The notes: generated from the letters alone by a model not told the origin. Shown: positions 44,436-54,435, numbered from the stretch's first letter. The stretch is 64,000 nt of DNA from Streptomyces misionensis (GCF_900104815.1 NZ_FNTD01000004.1:4666501-4730500); one strand, 5' to 3'. Numbers and translations are program-made.

Positions 44436-45658
44436 GGCGCGCCCGTCTCGGGCGGGTTCGTGTCCGTGCGCCACGGGGCCGCACCGGGTGCCGGCGGCAC
44501 GGCCGGCGGGGGCGGCAGCGGCGGGACGGGCGGCGCGGCGGCGGGGGCCGGCCCGTCCTGCGGGGGTCCCGGAGGGGAGCCGTACGACCCGGCCGACCCC
44601 TGTGCGGCCGGGTCGTACGGGGCCGGGGCCCCGGGCGGTGGGGGAGGGGCGGTGGGCTGCGGGGGGACGTACGGCTGCGGCGGGGCCGGGGGCAGCGCCT
44701 GGGGCGGCGCCGACTGCTCGCGCATGAGGTCGTCGACGGAGCGCAGGACGGAGCGGGCCGCCTCGGCCTTCTCGTAGTCCTCCAGGGTGTCGCCCGCGAT
44801 CAGTTCGAGTTCCTGGCGGATGGCGCCCAGCTGCTCCTTCTGTAGATTGCCGACGACCATCCCGGTGTCCCCGGGGTGGGCTGCGAGGTGCAGGGCCCAC
44901 GTCGCGACGCCCCCGTGCTGGAGCCAGTACCGGTAGAACGCGATCTTCTGGGCGGCCAGCTCCTGGGCCTGCTGCTCGCGCAGCACCTCCAGCTGGTGGT
45001 CGAGCTGCGCCCGGCGCATCCGGAACTCGTGCTCGGGGTCGAGCATCTCCGACTCGTAGCGCAGGGTGCGCAGGCGCCGCCGGTGGGCGATCGCCTCGTC
45101 GTCCAGCCGTAGCCGCACGGCGCAGGTGACGTGCAGACCGGTGCCCGCGGCGAAGACGCCCTCCGCCGTGACCGCCTGCTGCACGGCCCGTTCGGCGCCC
45201 GGGCTGTCCTCGATGGAGAAGCCCCGGGTGACCGGGCGTGCCACCTGGTGCAGTTCCCGGGCGAGCCGGGTCGGCACGTCCCGTTCGCCGCTCGCCACGA
45301 GGGCCTTCGGGTCCGCCACCCGCCAGGTCAGGTCGGCGGTGCCGCTGAAGGAGAACGCGTCGTCGTCGCTGGGCAGTTCGAGTTCGAGCCGGACCGGGTG
45401 GCTGCCCATGTCCACCTCGTACACGGAGGTGTAGCGGCGGGTCGTGGCCTCCGCGCGGCTCGGGCGGTGCGGGGGCATGTAGACGTCGTAAGAGCCGCCC
45501 GCGGTGACGAAGACCAGGGCGTGGTCGATCGCGCCGACCTGCCGGCGCACGGTGTAGTCGAACCGCGAGATCGGGCGCACGGTCAGGACCGGGTCGATCA
45601 GCGCGGTGTGCCGGTCGGCGTTCTGCGACCACTCCGGTGGGCGGCGGAAGTCCGCCAT
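44432..45658 (-). CDS. SPFH/band-7-like protein with proline-rich tail
   Basis: This is a 408-residue protein. Residues 30-190 resemble an SPFH (prohibitin-like) domain: TTRRYTSVYEVDMGSHPVRLELELP, ADLTWRVADPKALVASGE and LARELHQVARPVTRGFSIEDSPGAERAVQQAVTAEG. A long helical, probably coiled-coil part follows (RRRLRTLRYESEMLDPEHEFRMRRAQLDHQLEVLREQQAQELAAQK). The last 100 residues or so are Pro-rich and disordered. It has no obvious membrane helix. ATG 45658 follows GAGGAG. It is probably an oligomeric membrane-associated scaffold for the neighbouring PycTM-like protein. I am moderately sure about SPFH. Confidence 0.6.
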   Translation of the reverse strand: MADFRRPPEWSQNADRHTALIDPVLTVRPISRFDYTVRRQVGAIDHALVFVTAGGSYDVYMPPHRPSRAEATTRRYTSVYEVDMGSHPVRLELELPSDDDAFSFSGTADLTWRVADPKALVASGERDVPTRLARELHQVARPVTRGFSIEDSPGAERAVQQAVTAEGVFAAGTGLHVTCAVRLRLDDEAIAHRRRLRTLRYESEMLDPEHEFRMRRAQLDHQLEVLREQQAQELAAQKIAFYRYWLQHGGVATWALHLAAHPGDTGMVVGNLQKEQLGAIRQELELIAGDTLEDYEKAEAARSVLRSVDDLMREQSAPPQALPPAPPQPYVPPQPTAPPPPPGAPAPYDPAAQGSAGSYGSPPGPPQDGPAPAAAPPVPPLPPPPAVPPAPGAAPWRTDTNPPETGAP

Positions 45659-45677
45659 GACTCAACTCCTCGTTTTC

Positions 45678-47840
45678 TCAGGGTCGTTCAGCGCTCGCCG
45701 GTGCCGGGTGCAGCACCGTGAGCAGGTGCTCGGCCATCGGCGGGCGGGGGCCGCCGTCCTGTGCGCGCATCGTGCGCAGTGCGTGGTCGAGGCGCTTGCG
45801 GTCGTCCGCGCTGACCACCAGGGCGGGCAGCAGCAGCTCCAGGGCGGTGGCGGCGTCCGCGCGGCGGGTGGCGACGTGCACCCAGGTCCGCAGGGCGGTC
45901 AGCGCCGCCCTGGTGTGGGTGCGGTCGTTGAGCGCGGCGCGCCACAGGGTGGCCAGGTCCCGGGCGGCGTCCTGCTGGTACATGCCGGTATCGGCGTACC
46001 AGCCGACGAGCGCGCCCTCCTCGTCGTTGTCGCAGGCGCGTGCGAAGGCGGCCAGGGCGAGGTCGCGGACCGCGGGCGTGTCCCGCTGCGACAGCCGTAC
46101 GAACTCGGCGAGCACCTCCTCGCGGCGCGGCCCGGCGGAGAGCAGCAGGGCGGCGGACTCGGTGAGGTGGTCCTGCTCGGCCGGGCCGCTGGCGTCGATC
46201 CGGGCGCGGGCGGACAGCGCCTCCAGGACCGGGCCGGCGAGGTCGGGGCGGAGCGGGGCGAGCAGGCCGAGGGCGCGGATGGCGGTCCACCGCCGTCCCC
46301 GGTGGCCGTCGGTGCACCACTGGGTGAGCAGCCGCAGGACGATCGGCACGTCGAGCAGCTGGGCCAGCGCGAGCGTGTTGGCTGCGGTGACGCGCGGGCC
46401 GACGGCCTGCGCGGTGGCCCAGCCGTTGACGAGCAGCGCGATCGCCGAGGGCAGGTCGGCGGCGGTGAGCAGCGCGGCGGCCGCGGCGGCGCGGGTGCGG
46501 ACCAGGGGACGGCCGTCGCGGGCCAGCTCCCGCAACCACTCCACCAGGGCCGGGCGGGCCGAGGGGTGCCCGGTCCACACCTCGGTGAGCAGGACGTGCG
46601 GGGTTCGTTCGTCGCGGAAGGCGGCCATGAACTGCGGGACCGGCCCCCACTCGGTCTGCTCCTGCCGTACCTCGCCGGCGGCTCGCGCGAGGTCGAGGCG
46701 GTCCTTGGCGGCCGGCCCGAACACCGGGACGGTGGGCGGCCGTTCGGGATGCTGCAACCGTTCGAAGTGCAGGAACAGCTTGTCGGCGAGTTCGGCGGCC
46801 AGTACGTAGGGCGCCTGGTCGAAGACGGCCAGCGCGATGATGAAGGCCTTGTCGCGCAGTCCCAGCTCCGGATCGCCGAGCCAGCTGCGGCACTGCTCCT
46901 CGACGGCGGCCTGCCCGAAGTCCGCGAGCCGTGCCAGCGCCTGGGGACTGCCGTCGTACGCCGTGAGCGCCCCGGCGAACGCGGCGGCCTCGGCCGGACG
47001 GCGGTCGGTGTCCGCGAGGAAGCGGGCCACGGGTGCCAGCGCGAGCAGGGCGTCGGCCTCGTCGGGCCGGTGCCGGCGCAGCAGCGCCCGTACGACGTCC
47101 TCGGCGGGCGGCGGTGCCCAGGGGCAGGGCGTGACCCCGGGCAGATGCGGCGAGTTCTCCACGGTCACGACGAGACAGCCGCCGGTCCTTGCCAGCTGGT
47201 CCCGGGCCGCGAACAGATGGGTGTCGCGCAGCGGGCGGTTGCGGCTGAGCGGCAGATCCCGCAGGACGTAGCCGCCGGGCTGGGTGAGCGCGCCGCTCAG
47301 CGCGGCGGGCGCGATCTCGGGGCTCAGCGCGTGGACGGCGGGGACACCCAGGCGGTGCACCAGCATCAGCGCGGCCGCGTTGCGCCCGGTGGCGTGGGCG
47401 CCGGAGAGGACCAGCACCCGCTCCTCGCGCAGCCGCTCCAGCGCGGCCCCGAAGGCGGGCCCCTCGGCGAAGACGGCGGCCAGCTCCTCGATCCGCTCGC
47501 GGGGCACCTCGCCGGACGCGTCGGGCGTGGTCCCCACGGGCCCGTGGTGGTGGATCTCCATACGGCCGCCCAGGTACACGTCGCCGTCCACCCGGCCACC
47601 CGACACACCGTGCTGGGAGCCGCCGACCAGGCTGCCGCCGAAGCGGGTGTCCTCGCCGAGGAAGAAGCCCGGGGTGTGCGCGACCAGTTCGCGCTGGGCG
47701 GCCCGTGCCTCGTGGCTGTTCTCCTCCTCCGGGTCCGGGCCGGCGGCGGGCCACGGGTCCTCGCCGGGGACCGGCCGGCCCGGCGGGGCCTGCTCGTCGG
47801 GGGCCGGATCGCCGACGGCGGCGGCCGCGGAAGCCGTCAT
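45678..47840 (-). CDS. NLR/HEAT-like protein with degenerate P-loop and N-terminal Gly-rich signalling motif
   Basis: A 720-residue protein. A disordered N-terminus leads to a 26-residue Gly-rich motif at 67-92 (FGGSLVGGSQHGVSGG at its start) shared with the C-terminus of the upstream cyclase-like protein. The nucleotide-binding-like region at about 115-290 has a changed Walker A (GAHATGRNAAAL from residue 147, Lys replaced by Arg and Thr/Ser by Asn) and a Walker B-like LVVTVENS. From about 300 on, helical repeats of HEAT/armadillo type dominate (LVRTRAAAAAALLTAADLPSAIALLVNG). It is coupled to the cyclase gene by ATGA (47837-47840). It is probably the sensor or adaptor of the system. ATP binding is uncertain. 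Confidence 0.7.
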   Translation of the reverse strand: MTASAAAAVGDPAPDEQAPPGRPVPGEDPWPAAGPDPEEENSHEARAAQRELVAHTPGFFLGEDTRFGGSLVGGSQHGVSGGRVDGDVYLGGRMEIHHHGPVGTTPDASGEVPRERIEELAAVFAEGPAFGAALERLREERVLVLSGAHATGRNAAALMLVHRLGVPAVHALSPEIAPAALSGALTQPGGYVLRDLPLSRNRPLRDTHLFAARDQLARTGGCLVVTVENSPHLPGVTPCPWAPPPAEDVVRALLRRHRPDEADALLALAPVARFLADTDRRPAEAAAFAGALTAYDGSPQALARLADFGQAAVEEQCRSWLGDPELGLRDKAFIIALAVFDQAPYVLAAELADKLFLHFERLQHPERPPTVPVFGPAAKDRLDLARAAGEVRQEQTEWGPVPQFMAAFRDERTPHVLLTEVWTGHPSARPALVEWLRELARDGRPLVRTRAAAAAALLTAADLPSAIALLVNGWATAQAVGPRVTAANTLALAQLLDVPIVLRLLTQWCTDGHRGRRWTAIRALGLLAPLRPDLAGPVLEALSARARIDASGPAEQDHLTESAALLLSAGPRREEVLAEFVRLSQRDTPAVRDLALAAFARACDNDEEGALVGWYADTGMYQQDAARDLATLWRAALNDRTHTRAALTALRTWVHVATRRADAATALELLLPALVVSADDRKRLDHALRTMRAQDGGPRPPMAEHLLTVLHPAPASAERP

Positions 47841-48691
47841 GCGCCCTCACCCGCCGTGCCGCCGAGGTGCACGTCCCCGGTGACCTGCCCGCCGGAGACA
47901 CCGTGCTGGTCCCCGGCCACCAGGCTGCCGCCGAACCGGGGCGATCCGCCGCCGAAGTCGAACACCACACCACCCGCGCCCGGCGACGCGGGTGTGGACG
48001 GCGCCTGGGCGGGTGCCGTCGGGGCCCCGGCGGCCGGCGACCCCGGTGCCGGGACGTCCCCCGACGTGCCCGGCACCGGGGCTTCCCCCGCCCCCGTCCC
48101 ACCGTGGTCCGTGGCGCCGCTCGGCACCGGCCCGTGCAGCCAGGCGCGCAGCGGCCCGTTCTTGCTGGTCAGGGTCACCGGATGGAACTCGGCGGCCCGG
48201 ATGCCGTGGTGGTCGTGACGCACGATCCCGGTGTGCACGCCCTCCGACACGCACAGCGCGAAACCGTTGTCCCGCTCCCGCAGCGCGTCGCGCAGCAGCG
48301 GGGCGTCCAGCAGCCGGCAGGCGTGGTTCAGGTCGGAACCGACCCAGCCGCCGTGCTCGTCCACGGCCACGTACCCGGTGGCGACCACGCCCCGCAGCCT
48401 GATCTGGGCGGAGCTCGACGCCAGCCGGTTGTACCCGTGCAGCCGGGCGGGCACCTCGGTGAGCAGGGCCCGCAGCAGCGCCGGGACGGACGCGCCCGCG
48501 TCGATCAGCTCCATGACGGAGTCGCCGCGGTCGGCCCGCTGCCGCAGCGTCTCGTCGATGCCGGCGCGTTCCAGCGCGCGGTCGGCGATGTCGTAGAGCA
48601 CGCGCCGCAGATAGGCCTGTTCGACGTCGTCCCGGTCGCTGTACTTCTCGATGTCGAACAGCAGGATCGTCCGGCTCACGGGATCTTTCAT
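47837..48691 (-). CDS. Class III nucleotidyl cyclase-like protein with C-terminal Gly-rich signalling motif
   Basis: A 284-residue protein. Residues 1-175 resemble a class III cyclase catalytic domain: ILLFDIEKYSDRD (metal Asp13), RADRGDSVMELID (metal Asp57) and GGWVGSDLNHACRLLD, with Asn122 and Arg126 in the N-x3-R transition-state motif. The position that is Asp in adenylyl cyclases (before the WG-x2-VN motif) is glycine here, so the product may not be cAMP. A Pro/Ala linker follows, and then FGGSLVAGDQHGVSGG... at 253-278, almost the same motif as in the next gene's product. The start at 48691 follows GAGAGG. Closest known idea: PycC of Pycsar; purine cyclase is not excluded. Confidence 0.75.
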   Translation of the reverse strand: MKDPVSRTILLFDIEKYSDRDDVEQAYLRRVLYDIADRALERAGIDETLRQRADRGDSVMELIDAGASVPALLRALLTEVPARLHGYNRLASSSAQIRLRGVVATGYVAVDEHGGWVGSDLNHACRLLDAPLLRDALRERDNGFALCVSEGVHTGIVRHDHHGIRAAEFHPVTLTSKNGPLRAWLHGPVPSGATDHGGTGAGEAPVPGTSGDVPAPGSPAAGAPTAPAQAPSTPASPGAGGVVFDFGGGSPRFGGSLVAGDQHGVSGGQVTGDVHLGGTAGEGA

Positions 48692-48849
48692 GCTTGCCTC
48701 TCGGTCGGTGCCGTGGTGGTGGGGGCCGCGCCGCCGTCAGCAGGGTGGCGCCTGGCGCCGCGGGGGCGCGAGGACGAATGACCCACTGGGACTGTGACCG
48801 TGTGCACAGAGCGGGCGGCGGCCGGGGAGTGCGCTGTGTGCGCGGGCGC

Positions 48850-49572
48850 TCACTCCGGCGCGTCGGCCCGCGCGAGCCGCCGCAGCACGTCCGGTCGTAC
48901 GATCACCAGCGCCCGGCGGCCGGTGCGCACCACATCGCGCTCCCGCAACTCCTTCAGCAGGCGCTGCACCGCCTCGCGCGAGGCGCCGACCGAGCCGGCC
49001 AGCTCCTGCTTGCTCAGCGGCACGGAGAGTTCGACGCCTTCGGCGGTGCGCCGGCCATGGGTGCGGGCGAGGTCGAGCAGCAGGGTGGCGAAGCGCTCCC
49101 GGACGGTCATGGAGGCGAACTCCAGCCGGCGCCGGTCGGCGGCGCGGGTACGGTCCGAGGTGAGGCCGAGCAGGGCGAAGGAGACGGCGGGGGAGTGCGC
49201 CAGGAACTCCGTGAACCGTTCGCGCTGCACGGCCACCGCCCGCACCTGCTCCAGCGCGGTCACGGTGGCCGAGCGGGTACGGCCGGTCAGCGCGGCCGAC
49301 TCGCCGATGATGTCGCCCGGCCCGCGCAGTGCGAGCAGTGCCTCGTAGCCGTTGGCCGCGGCCGCGGTCACCTTGGTCCAGCCCTGCACGAGGACCAGGA
49401 CGTGGGAGGACGGCTCGTGGTGGTGGATGAGCACGGACCGCGCGGTGAAGGTCAGCTCCCGGCCCAGCGCGAGCAGCGCCGCCCGGTCCTCGGCCTCCAG
49501 CCGGGCCAGGAACGGCACCCGGTCGTCGAGACCGCCGTCGTACGGAGTGGACGCGGTCCACTTGCTCGCCAT
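48850..49572 (-). CDS. Crp/Fnr-family cyclic-nucleotide-binding transcriptional regulator
   Basis: This is a 240-residue Crp-type regulator. The cNMP domain shows LIHHHEPSSHVLVLVQGWTKV and the phosphate-binding cassette GDIIGESAALTGRTRSATVTAL (Gly-Glu and Arg-Ser close to the canonical FGE...RSA). A dimer helix and the winged helix SVPLSKQELAGSVGASREAVQRLLKELRERDVV follow. It lies 158 bases upstream of the cyclase-like gene on the same strand, so it may sense the product and control the operon. It is monocistronic or leads the operon. The binding site was not found. It is distinct from the Crp-like protein at 8328-9179. Confidence 0.85.
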   Translation of the reverse strand: MASKWTASTPYDGGLDDRVPFLARLEAEDRAALLALGRELTFTARSVLIHHHEPSSHVLVLVQGWTKVTAAAANGYEALLALRGPGDIIGESAALTGRTRSATVTALEQVRAVAVQRERFTEFLAHSPAVSFALLGLTSDRTRAADRRRLEFASMTVRERFATLLLDLARTHGRRTAEGVELSVPLSKQELAGSVGASREAVQRLLKELRERDVVRTGRRALVIVRPDVLRRLARADAPE

Positions 49573-49815
49573 GCCGGTTCCCCCGAATCGTTCACCGCGG
49601 TGGACGGATCAACGTACTGAAAGGGCATTCGGCGGCAACCCGGCAAGAGCGGAATCCGGCCAGGCGGCGGAGACCGGGGAGCGGGAGCGAGCGAAGGAGT
49701 GCGACCAGCCGCGACGCCGTGCTGTGGCGCCCCGCCGCCGGGTGGCGGACGATGGGGACAAAACCATGCTGACGAGGTGGGAAAGTCCAGCGTGTCGGGG
49801 GCTGCTCCATTTGTT

Positions 49816-49844
49816 TTGACCGAAGTCCGTGAGGTAGGTACTCT
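49816..49844 (+). promoter_or_regulatory. Promoter of the str operon (rpsL-rpsG-fusA-tuf)
   Basis: TTGACC (49816-49821), a 17-base spacer and TACTCT (49839-49844), a very good vegetative promoter. Transcription should begin near 49851. Confidence 0.8.
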
Positions 49845-49964
49845 CAGACCTTGTGCCTGGGGTGTGCCCTGGCTGCTGTGCGTGCCTTGAAACCGTATGG
49901 CGAGCCGCTACCGGCCACCGTAATTCGCGCCCTTTTCGCCTTGCGGCGGGAGTCTGGCGGATTC

Positions 49965-49988
49965 GACACACCCGACCGCGTGGGTCGG
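49965..49988 (+). promoter_or_regulatory. Leader hairpin shared with the rpsJ leader
   Basis: The 24 bases differ at only one position from 62464-62487. The core CCGACC-gcgt-GGGTCGG folds as a short hairpin. It lies 50 bases before rpsL. The conservation in two unlinked ribosomal operons suggests a protein- or polymerase-binding RNA element. Confidence 0.6.
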
Positions 49989-50038
49989 CGACGTTCCAGG
50001 TTAGCTGTACCCATCGGCACACAGAAACCGGAGAAGTA

Positions 50039-50410
50039 GTGCCTACGATCCAGCAGCTGGTCCGCAAGGGCCGGCAGGACAAGGTCGAGAAGAACAAGAC
50101 GCCCGCACTCGAGGGTTCCCCTCAGCGTCGCGGCGTCTGCACGCGTGTGTTCACGACCACCCCGAAGAAGCCGAACTCGGCCCTGCGTAAGGTCGCGCGT
50201 GTGCGTCTGACCAGCGGGATCGAGGTCACCGCTTACATTCCGGGTGAGGGACACAACCTGCAGGAGCACTCCATCGTGCTCGTGCGCGGCGGCCGTGTGA
50301 AGGACCTGCCGGGTGTTCGCTACAAGATCATCCGCGGCTCCCTCGACACCCAGGGTGTCAAGAACCGCAAGCAGGCCCGCAGCCGCTACGGCGCCAAGAA
50401 GGAGAAGTAA
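50039..50410 (+). CDS. rpsL: 30S ribosomal protein S12
   Basis: A 123-residue S12 of the decoding centre. [29 protein letters not shown] and [14 protein letters not shown] are diagnostic. Lys43 and Lys88, the sites mutated in streptomycin-resistant strains, are wild type. GTG 50039 follows CCGGAGAAG. It is the first gene of the str operon; rpsG begins two bases past the stop. Confidence 0.98.
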   Translation: MPTIQQLVRKGRQDKVEKNKTPALEGSPQRRGVCTRVFTTTPKKPNSALRKVARVRLTSGIEVTAYIPGEGHNLQEHSIVLVRGGRVKDLPGVRYKIIRGSLDTQGVKNRKQARSRYGAKKEK

Positions 50411-50412
50411 GA

Positions 50413-50883
50413 ATGCCTCGTAAGGGCCCCGCCCCGAAGCGCCCGGTCATCATCGACCCGGTTTACGGCTCTCCTCTGGTGACCTCGCTGATCAACAAGG
50501 TGCTGCTGAACGGCAAGCGCTCCACCGCCGAGCGCATCGTCTACGGCGCCATGGAGGGTCTGCGCGAGAAGACCGGCAACGACCCGGTCATCACCCTCAA
50601 GCGCGCCCTTGAGAACATCAAGCCGACCCTCGAGGTCAAGTCCCGCCGTGTCGGTGGTGCCACCTACCAGGTTCCGGTCGAGGTCAAGCCCGGCCGTGCC
50701 AACACGCTGGCGCTGCGCTGGCTGGTCGGTTACTCCCGCGCCCGTCGCGAGAAGACCATGACCGAGCGTCTGCTCAACGAGCTCCTCGACGCCTCCAACG
50801 GCCTGGGTGCCGCTGTGAAGAAGCGCGAGGACACGCACAAGATGGCCGAGTCCAACAAGGCCTTCGCGCACTACCGCTGGTAG
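50413..50883 (+). CDS. rpsG: 30S ribosomal protein S7
   Basis: A 156-residue S7, which nucleates 30S head assembly and contacts E-site t[51 protein letters not shown] and the C-terminal [13 protein letters not shown] are typical. It is directly behind rpsL and shares its ribosome-rich context. fusA starts 39 bases downstream. Confidence 0.98.
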   Translation: MPRKGPAPKRPVIIDPVYGSPLVTSLINKVLLNGKRSTAERIVYGAMEGLREKTGNDPVITLKRALENIKPTLEVKSRRVGGATYQVPVEVKPGRANTLALRWLVGYSRARREKTMTERLLNELLDASNGLGAAVKKREDTHKMAESNKAFAHYRW

Positions 50884-50922
50884 TCGCAGTCCACATCGAG
50901 ACCGAGAGAAGACTGAAGCCTT

Positions 50923-53049
50923 ATGGCTACCACTTCGCTTGACCTGGCCAAGGTGCGCAACATCGGCATCATGGCCCACATCGACGCGGGCAAGACGACC
51001 ACCACCGAGCGGATCCTGTTCTACACCGGTGTGTCCTACAAGATCGGTGAGGTCCACGACGGCGCTGCCACCATGGACTGGATGGAGCAGGAGCAGGAGC
51101 GTGGCATCACGATCACCTCTGCTGCCACCACCTGCCACTGGCCGCTGGAAGACGTCGACCACACCATCAACATCATCGACACCCCGGGTCACGTCGACTT
51201 CACCGTCGAGGTGGAGCGCTCCCTGCGCGTGCTCGACGGTGCGGTGACGGTGTTCGACGGCGTCGCCGGCGTTGAGCCCCAGTCCGAGACCGTGTGGCGT
51301 CAGGCGGACCGCTACGGCGTTCCGCGCATCTGCTTCGTCAACAAGCTCGACCGCACCGGTGCCGAGTTCCACCGCTGTGTCGACATGATCGTCGACCGTC
51401 TGGGCGCGCAGCCGCTGGTCATGCAGCTGCCGATCGGCGCCGAGGCGGACTTCAAGGGCGTCGTCGACCTGGTGACGATGAAGGCCTTCGTGTGGTCCGC
51501 CGAGGCCACCAAGGGCGAGATGTACGACATCGTCGACATCCCGGACACCCACACCGAGGCTGCCGAGGAGTACCGCGGCAAGCTGCTCGAGGCCGTGGCC
51601 GAGAACGACGAAGAGATCATGGAGCTGTACCTGGAGGGCGAGGAGCCTTCCGTGGAGCAGCTGTACGCCGCGATCCGTCGCATCACCATCGCGTCCGGCA
51701 AGAGCGACGGCACCACCGTCACTCCCGTGTTCTGCGGTACCGCGTTCAAGAACAAGGGTGTCCAGCCCCTGCTCGACGCGGTCGTGCGCTACCTCCCCTC
51801 CCCGCTCGACGTCGAGGCCATCGAGGGCCACGCCGTCAACGACCCGGAGGAGGTCGTCCGCCGCAAGCCGTCCGACGACGAGCCGCTGTCCGCGCTGGCG
51901 TTCAAGATCATGAGCGACCCGCACCTCGGCAAGCTCACCTTCGTCCGGGTCTACTCGGGCCGCCTGGAGTCCGGCACCTCGGTGCTGAACTCCGTCAAGG
52001 GCAAGAAGGAGCGCATCGGCAAGATCTACCGCATGCACGCCAACAAGCGTGAGGAGATCGACGCGGTGGGCGCCGGCGACATCGTCGCCGTCATGGGCCT
52101 GAAGCAGACCACCACCGGTGAGACGCTCTGCGACGAGAAGAACCCGGTGATCCTGGAGTCCATGGACTTCCCGGCGCCGGTCATCGAGGTCGCGATCGAG
52201 CCCAAGTCCAAGGGTGACCAGGAGAAGCTGGGTGTCGCCATCCAGCGTCTCGCGGAGGAGGACCCCTCCTTCCAGGTGCACACCAACGAGGAGACCGGCC
52301 AGACCGTCATCGGCGGTATGGGCGAGCTTCACCTCGAGGTGCTGGTCGACCGGATGAAGCGCGAGTTCAAGGTCGAGGCCAACGTCGGCAAGCCGCAGGT
52401 GGCCTACCGCGAGACGATCCGCAAGGCCGTCGAGCGCGTCGACTACACGCACAAGAAGCAGACCGGTGGTACCGGTCAGTTCGCGAAGGTGCAGATCGGC
52501 ATCGAGCCGATCGAGAGCGGCGACACCTCGTACGAGTTCGTGAACAAGGTGACCGGTGGTCGCATCCCGAAGGAGTACATCCCTTCGGTCGACGCCGGTG
52601 CGCAGGAGGCCATGCAGTTCGGCATCCTGGCCGGCTACGAGATGACCGGTGTCCGTGTCATCCTCCACGACGGTGCCTACCACGAGGTCGACTCCTCCGA
52701 GCTCGCCTTCAAGATCGCCGGTTCGCAGGCCTTCAAGGAGGCCGCGCGCAAGGCTTCGCCCGTGCTCCTCGAGCCGATGATGGCCGTTGAGGTCACCACG
52801 CCCGAGGACTACATGGGTGAGGTCATCGGCGACATCAACTCCCGCCGTGGCCAGATCCAGGCCATGGAGGAGCGGGCTGGTGCCCGCGTCGTGAAGGGCC
52901 TCGTGCCCCTGTCGGAGATGTTCGGCTACGTCGGCGACCTCCGCAGCAAGACGTCGGGTCGCGCAAGCTACTCGATGCAGTTCGACTCCTACGCCGAGGT
53001 TCCGCGGAACGTCGCCGAGGAGATCATCGCGAAGGCCAAGGGCGAGTAA
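50923..53049 (+). CDS. fusA: Elongation factor G
   Basis: A 708-residue translocase GTPase. The G domain shows [19 protein letters not shown] (G1), [11 protein letters not shown] (switch I), DTPGHVDFT (G3) and NKLDRTG (G4). Domains II to V follow, including [19 protein letters not shown] and the domain IV loop region ([25 protein letters not shown]). It is of housekeeping type. ATG 50923 follows GAGAGAAGA. Full length; no unusual change seen. Confidence 0.98.
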   Translation: MATTSLDLAKVRNIGIMAHIDAGKTTTTERILFYTGVSYKIGEVHDGAATMDWMEQEQERGITITSAATTCHWPLEDVDHTINIIDTPGHVDFTVEVERSLRVLDGAVTVFDGVAGVEPQSETVWRQADRYGVPRICFVNKLDRTGAEFHRCVDMIVDRLGAQPLVMQLPIGAEADFKGVVDLVTMKAFVWSAEATKGEMYDIVDIPDTHTEAAEEYRGKLLEAVAENDEEIMELYLEGEEPSVEQLYAAIRRITIASGKSDGTTVTPVFCGTAFKNKGVQPLLDAVVRYLPSPLDVEAIEGHAVNDPEEVVRRKPSDDEPLSALAFKIMSDPHLGKLTFVRVYSGRLESGTSVLNSVKGKKERIGKIYRMHANKREEIDAVGAGDIVAVMGLKQTTTGETLCDEKNPVILESMDFPAPVIEVAIEPKSKGDQEKLGVAIQRLAEEDPSFQVHTNEETGQTVIGGMGELHLEVLVDRMKREFKVEANVGKPQVAYRETIRKAVERVDYTHKKQTGGTGQFAKVQIGIEPIESGDTSYEFVNKVTGGRIPKEYIPSVDAGAQEAMQFGILAGYEMTGVRVILHDGAYHEVDSSELAFKIAGSQAFKEAARKASPVLLEPMMAVEVTTPEDYMGEVIGDINSRRGQIQAMEERAGARVVKGLVPLSEMFGYVGDLRSKTSGRASYSMQFDSYAEVPRNVAEEIIAKAKGE

Positions 53050-53092
53050 CGCACCGCGTTCCCACGCTTTAGGCTTGACTCCGGAGCCTCCA

Positions 53093-53126
53093 GGGGCAAA
53101 CAACCGTGAACCCGGATGTTTGCCCC
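53093..53126 (+). terminator. Hairpin between fusA and tuf
   Basis: A perfect 9-bp stem GGGGCAAAC (53093-53101) and GTTTGCCCC (53118-53126) with a 16-base loop. There is no T tract. TTGACT (53075-53080) lies just upstream, but no clear -10 follows. It may be a processing or partial termination signal; in Streptomyces tuf1 is known to have its own promoter between fusA and tuf. Confidence 0.5.
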
Positions 53127-53205
53127 GGGCCCCGGGCATTAACAGCAAAGATCACCTGGCGCCGATGAAGTAAGGCGTACAGAACCACTCCACAGGAGGA
53201 CCCCA

Positions 53206-54399
<1,194 letters not shown>

Positions 54400-54435
54400 G
54401 TTCCGCTTGCTTGAAGGTCACTGACTGACCTCGGG

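Larger units (their letters stand above)
49573..50038 (+). promoter_or_regulatory. str operon upstream region and leader
   Basis: About 470 bases without genes between the Crp-like gene and rpsL. It contains the str promoter (49816-49844) and a leader of about 190 bases with a hairpin at 49965-49988 that recurs in the rpsJ leader. The first 200 bases may hold the promoter of the divergent Crp-like gene; no clear hexamers were found. Confidence 0.6.

Noticed and set aside
50386..53148. 920-codon minus-strand frame opposite rpsG and fusA
   Set aside because: Same codon-bias artefact over essential genes; no recognisable motif.
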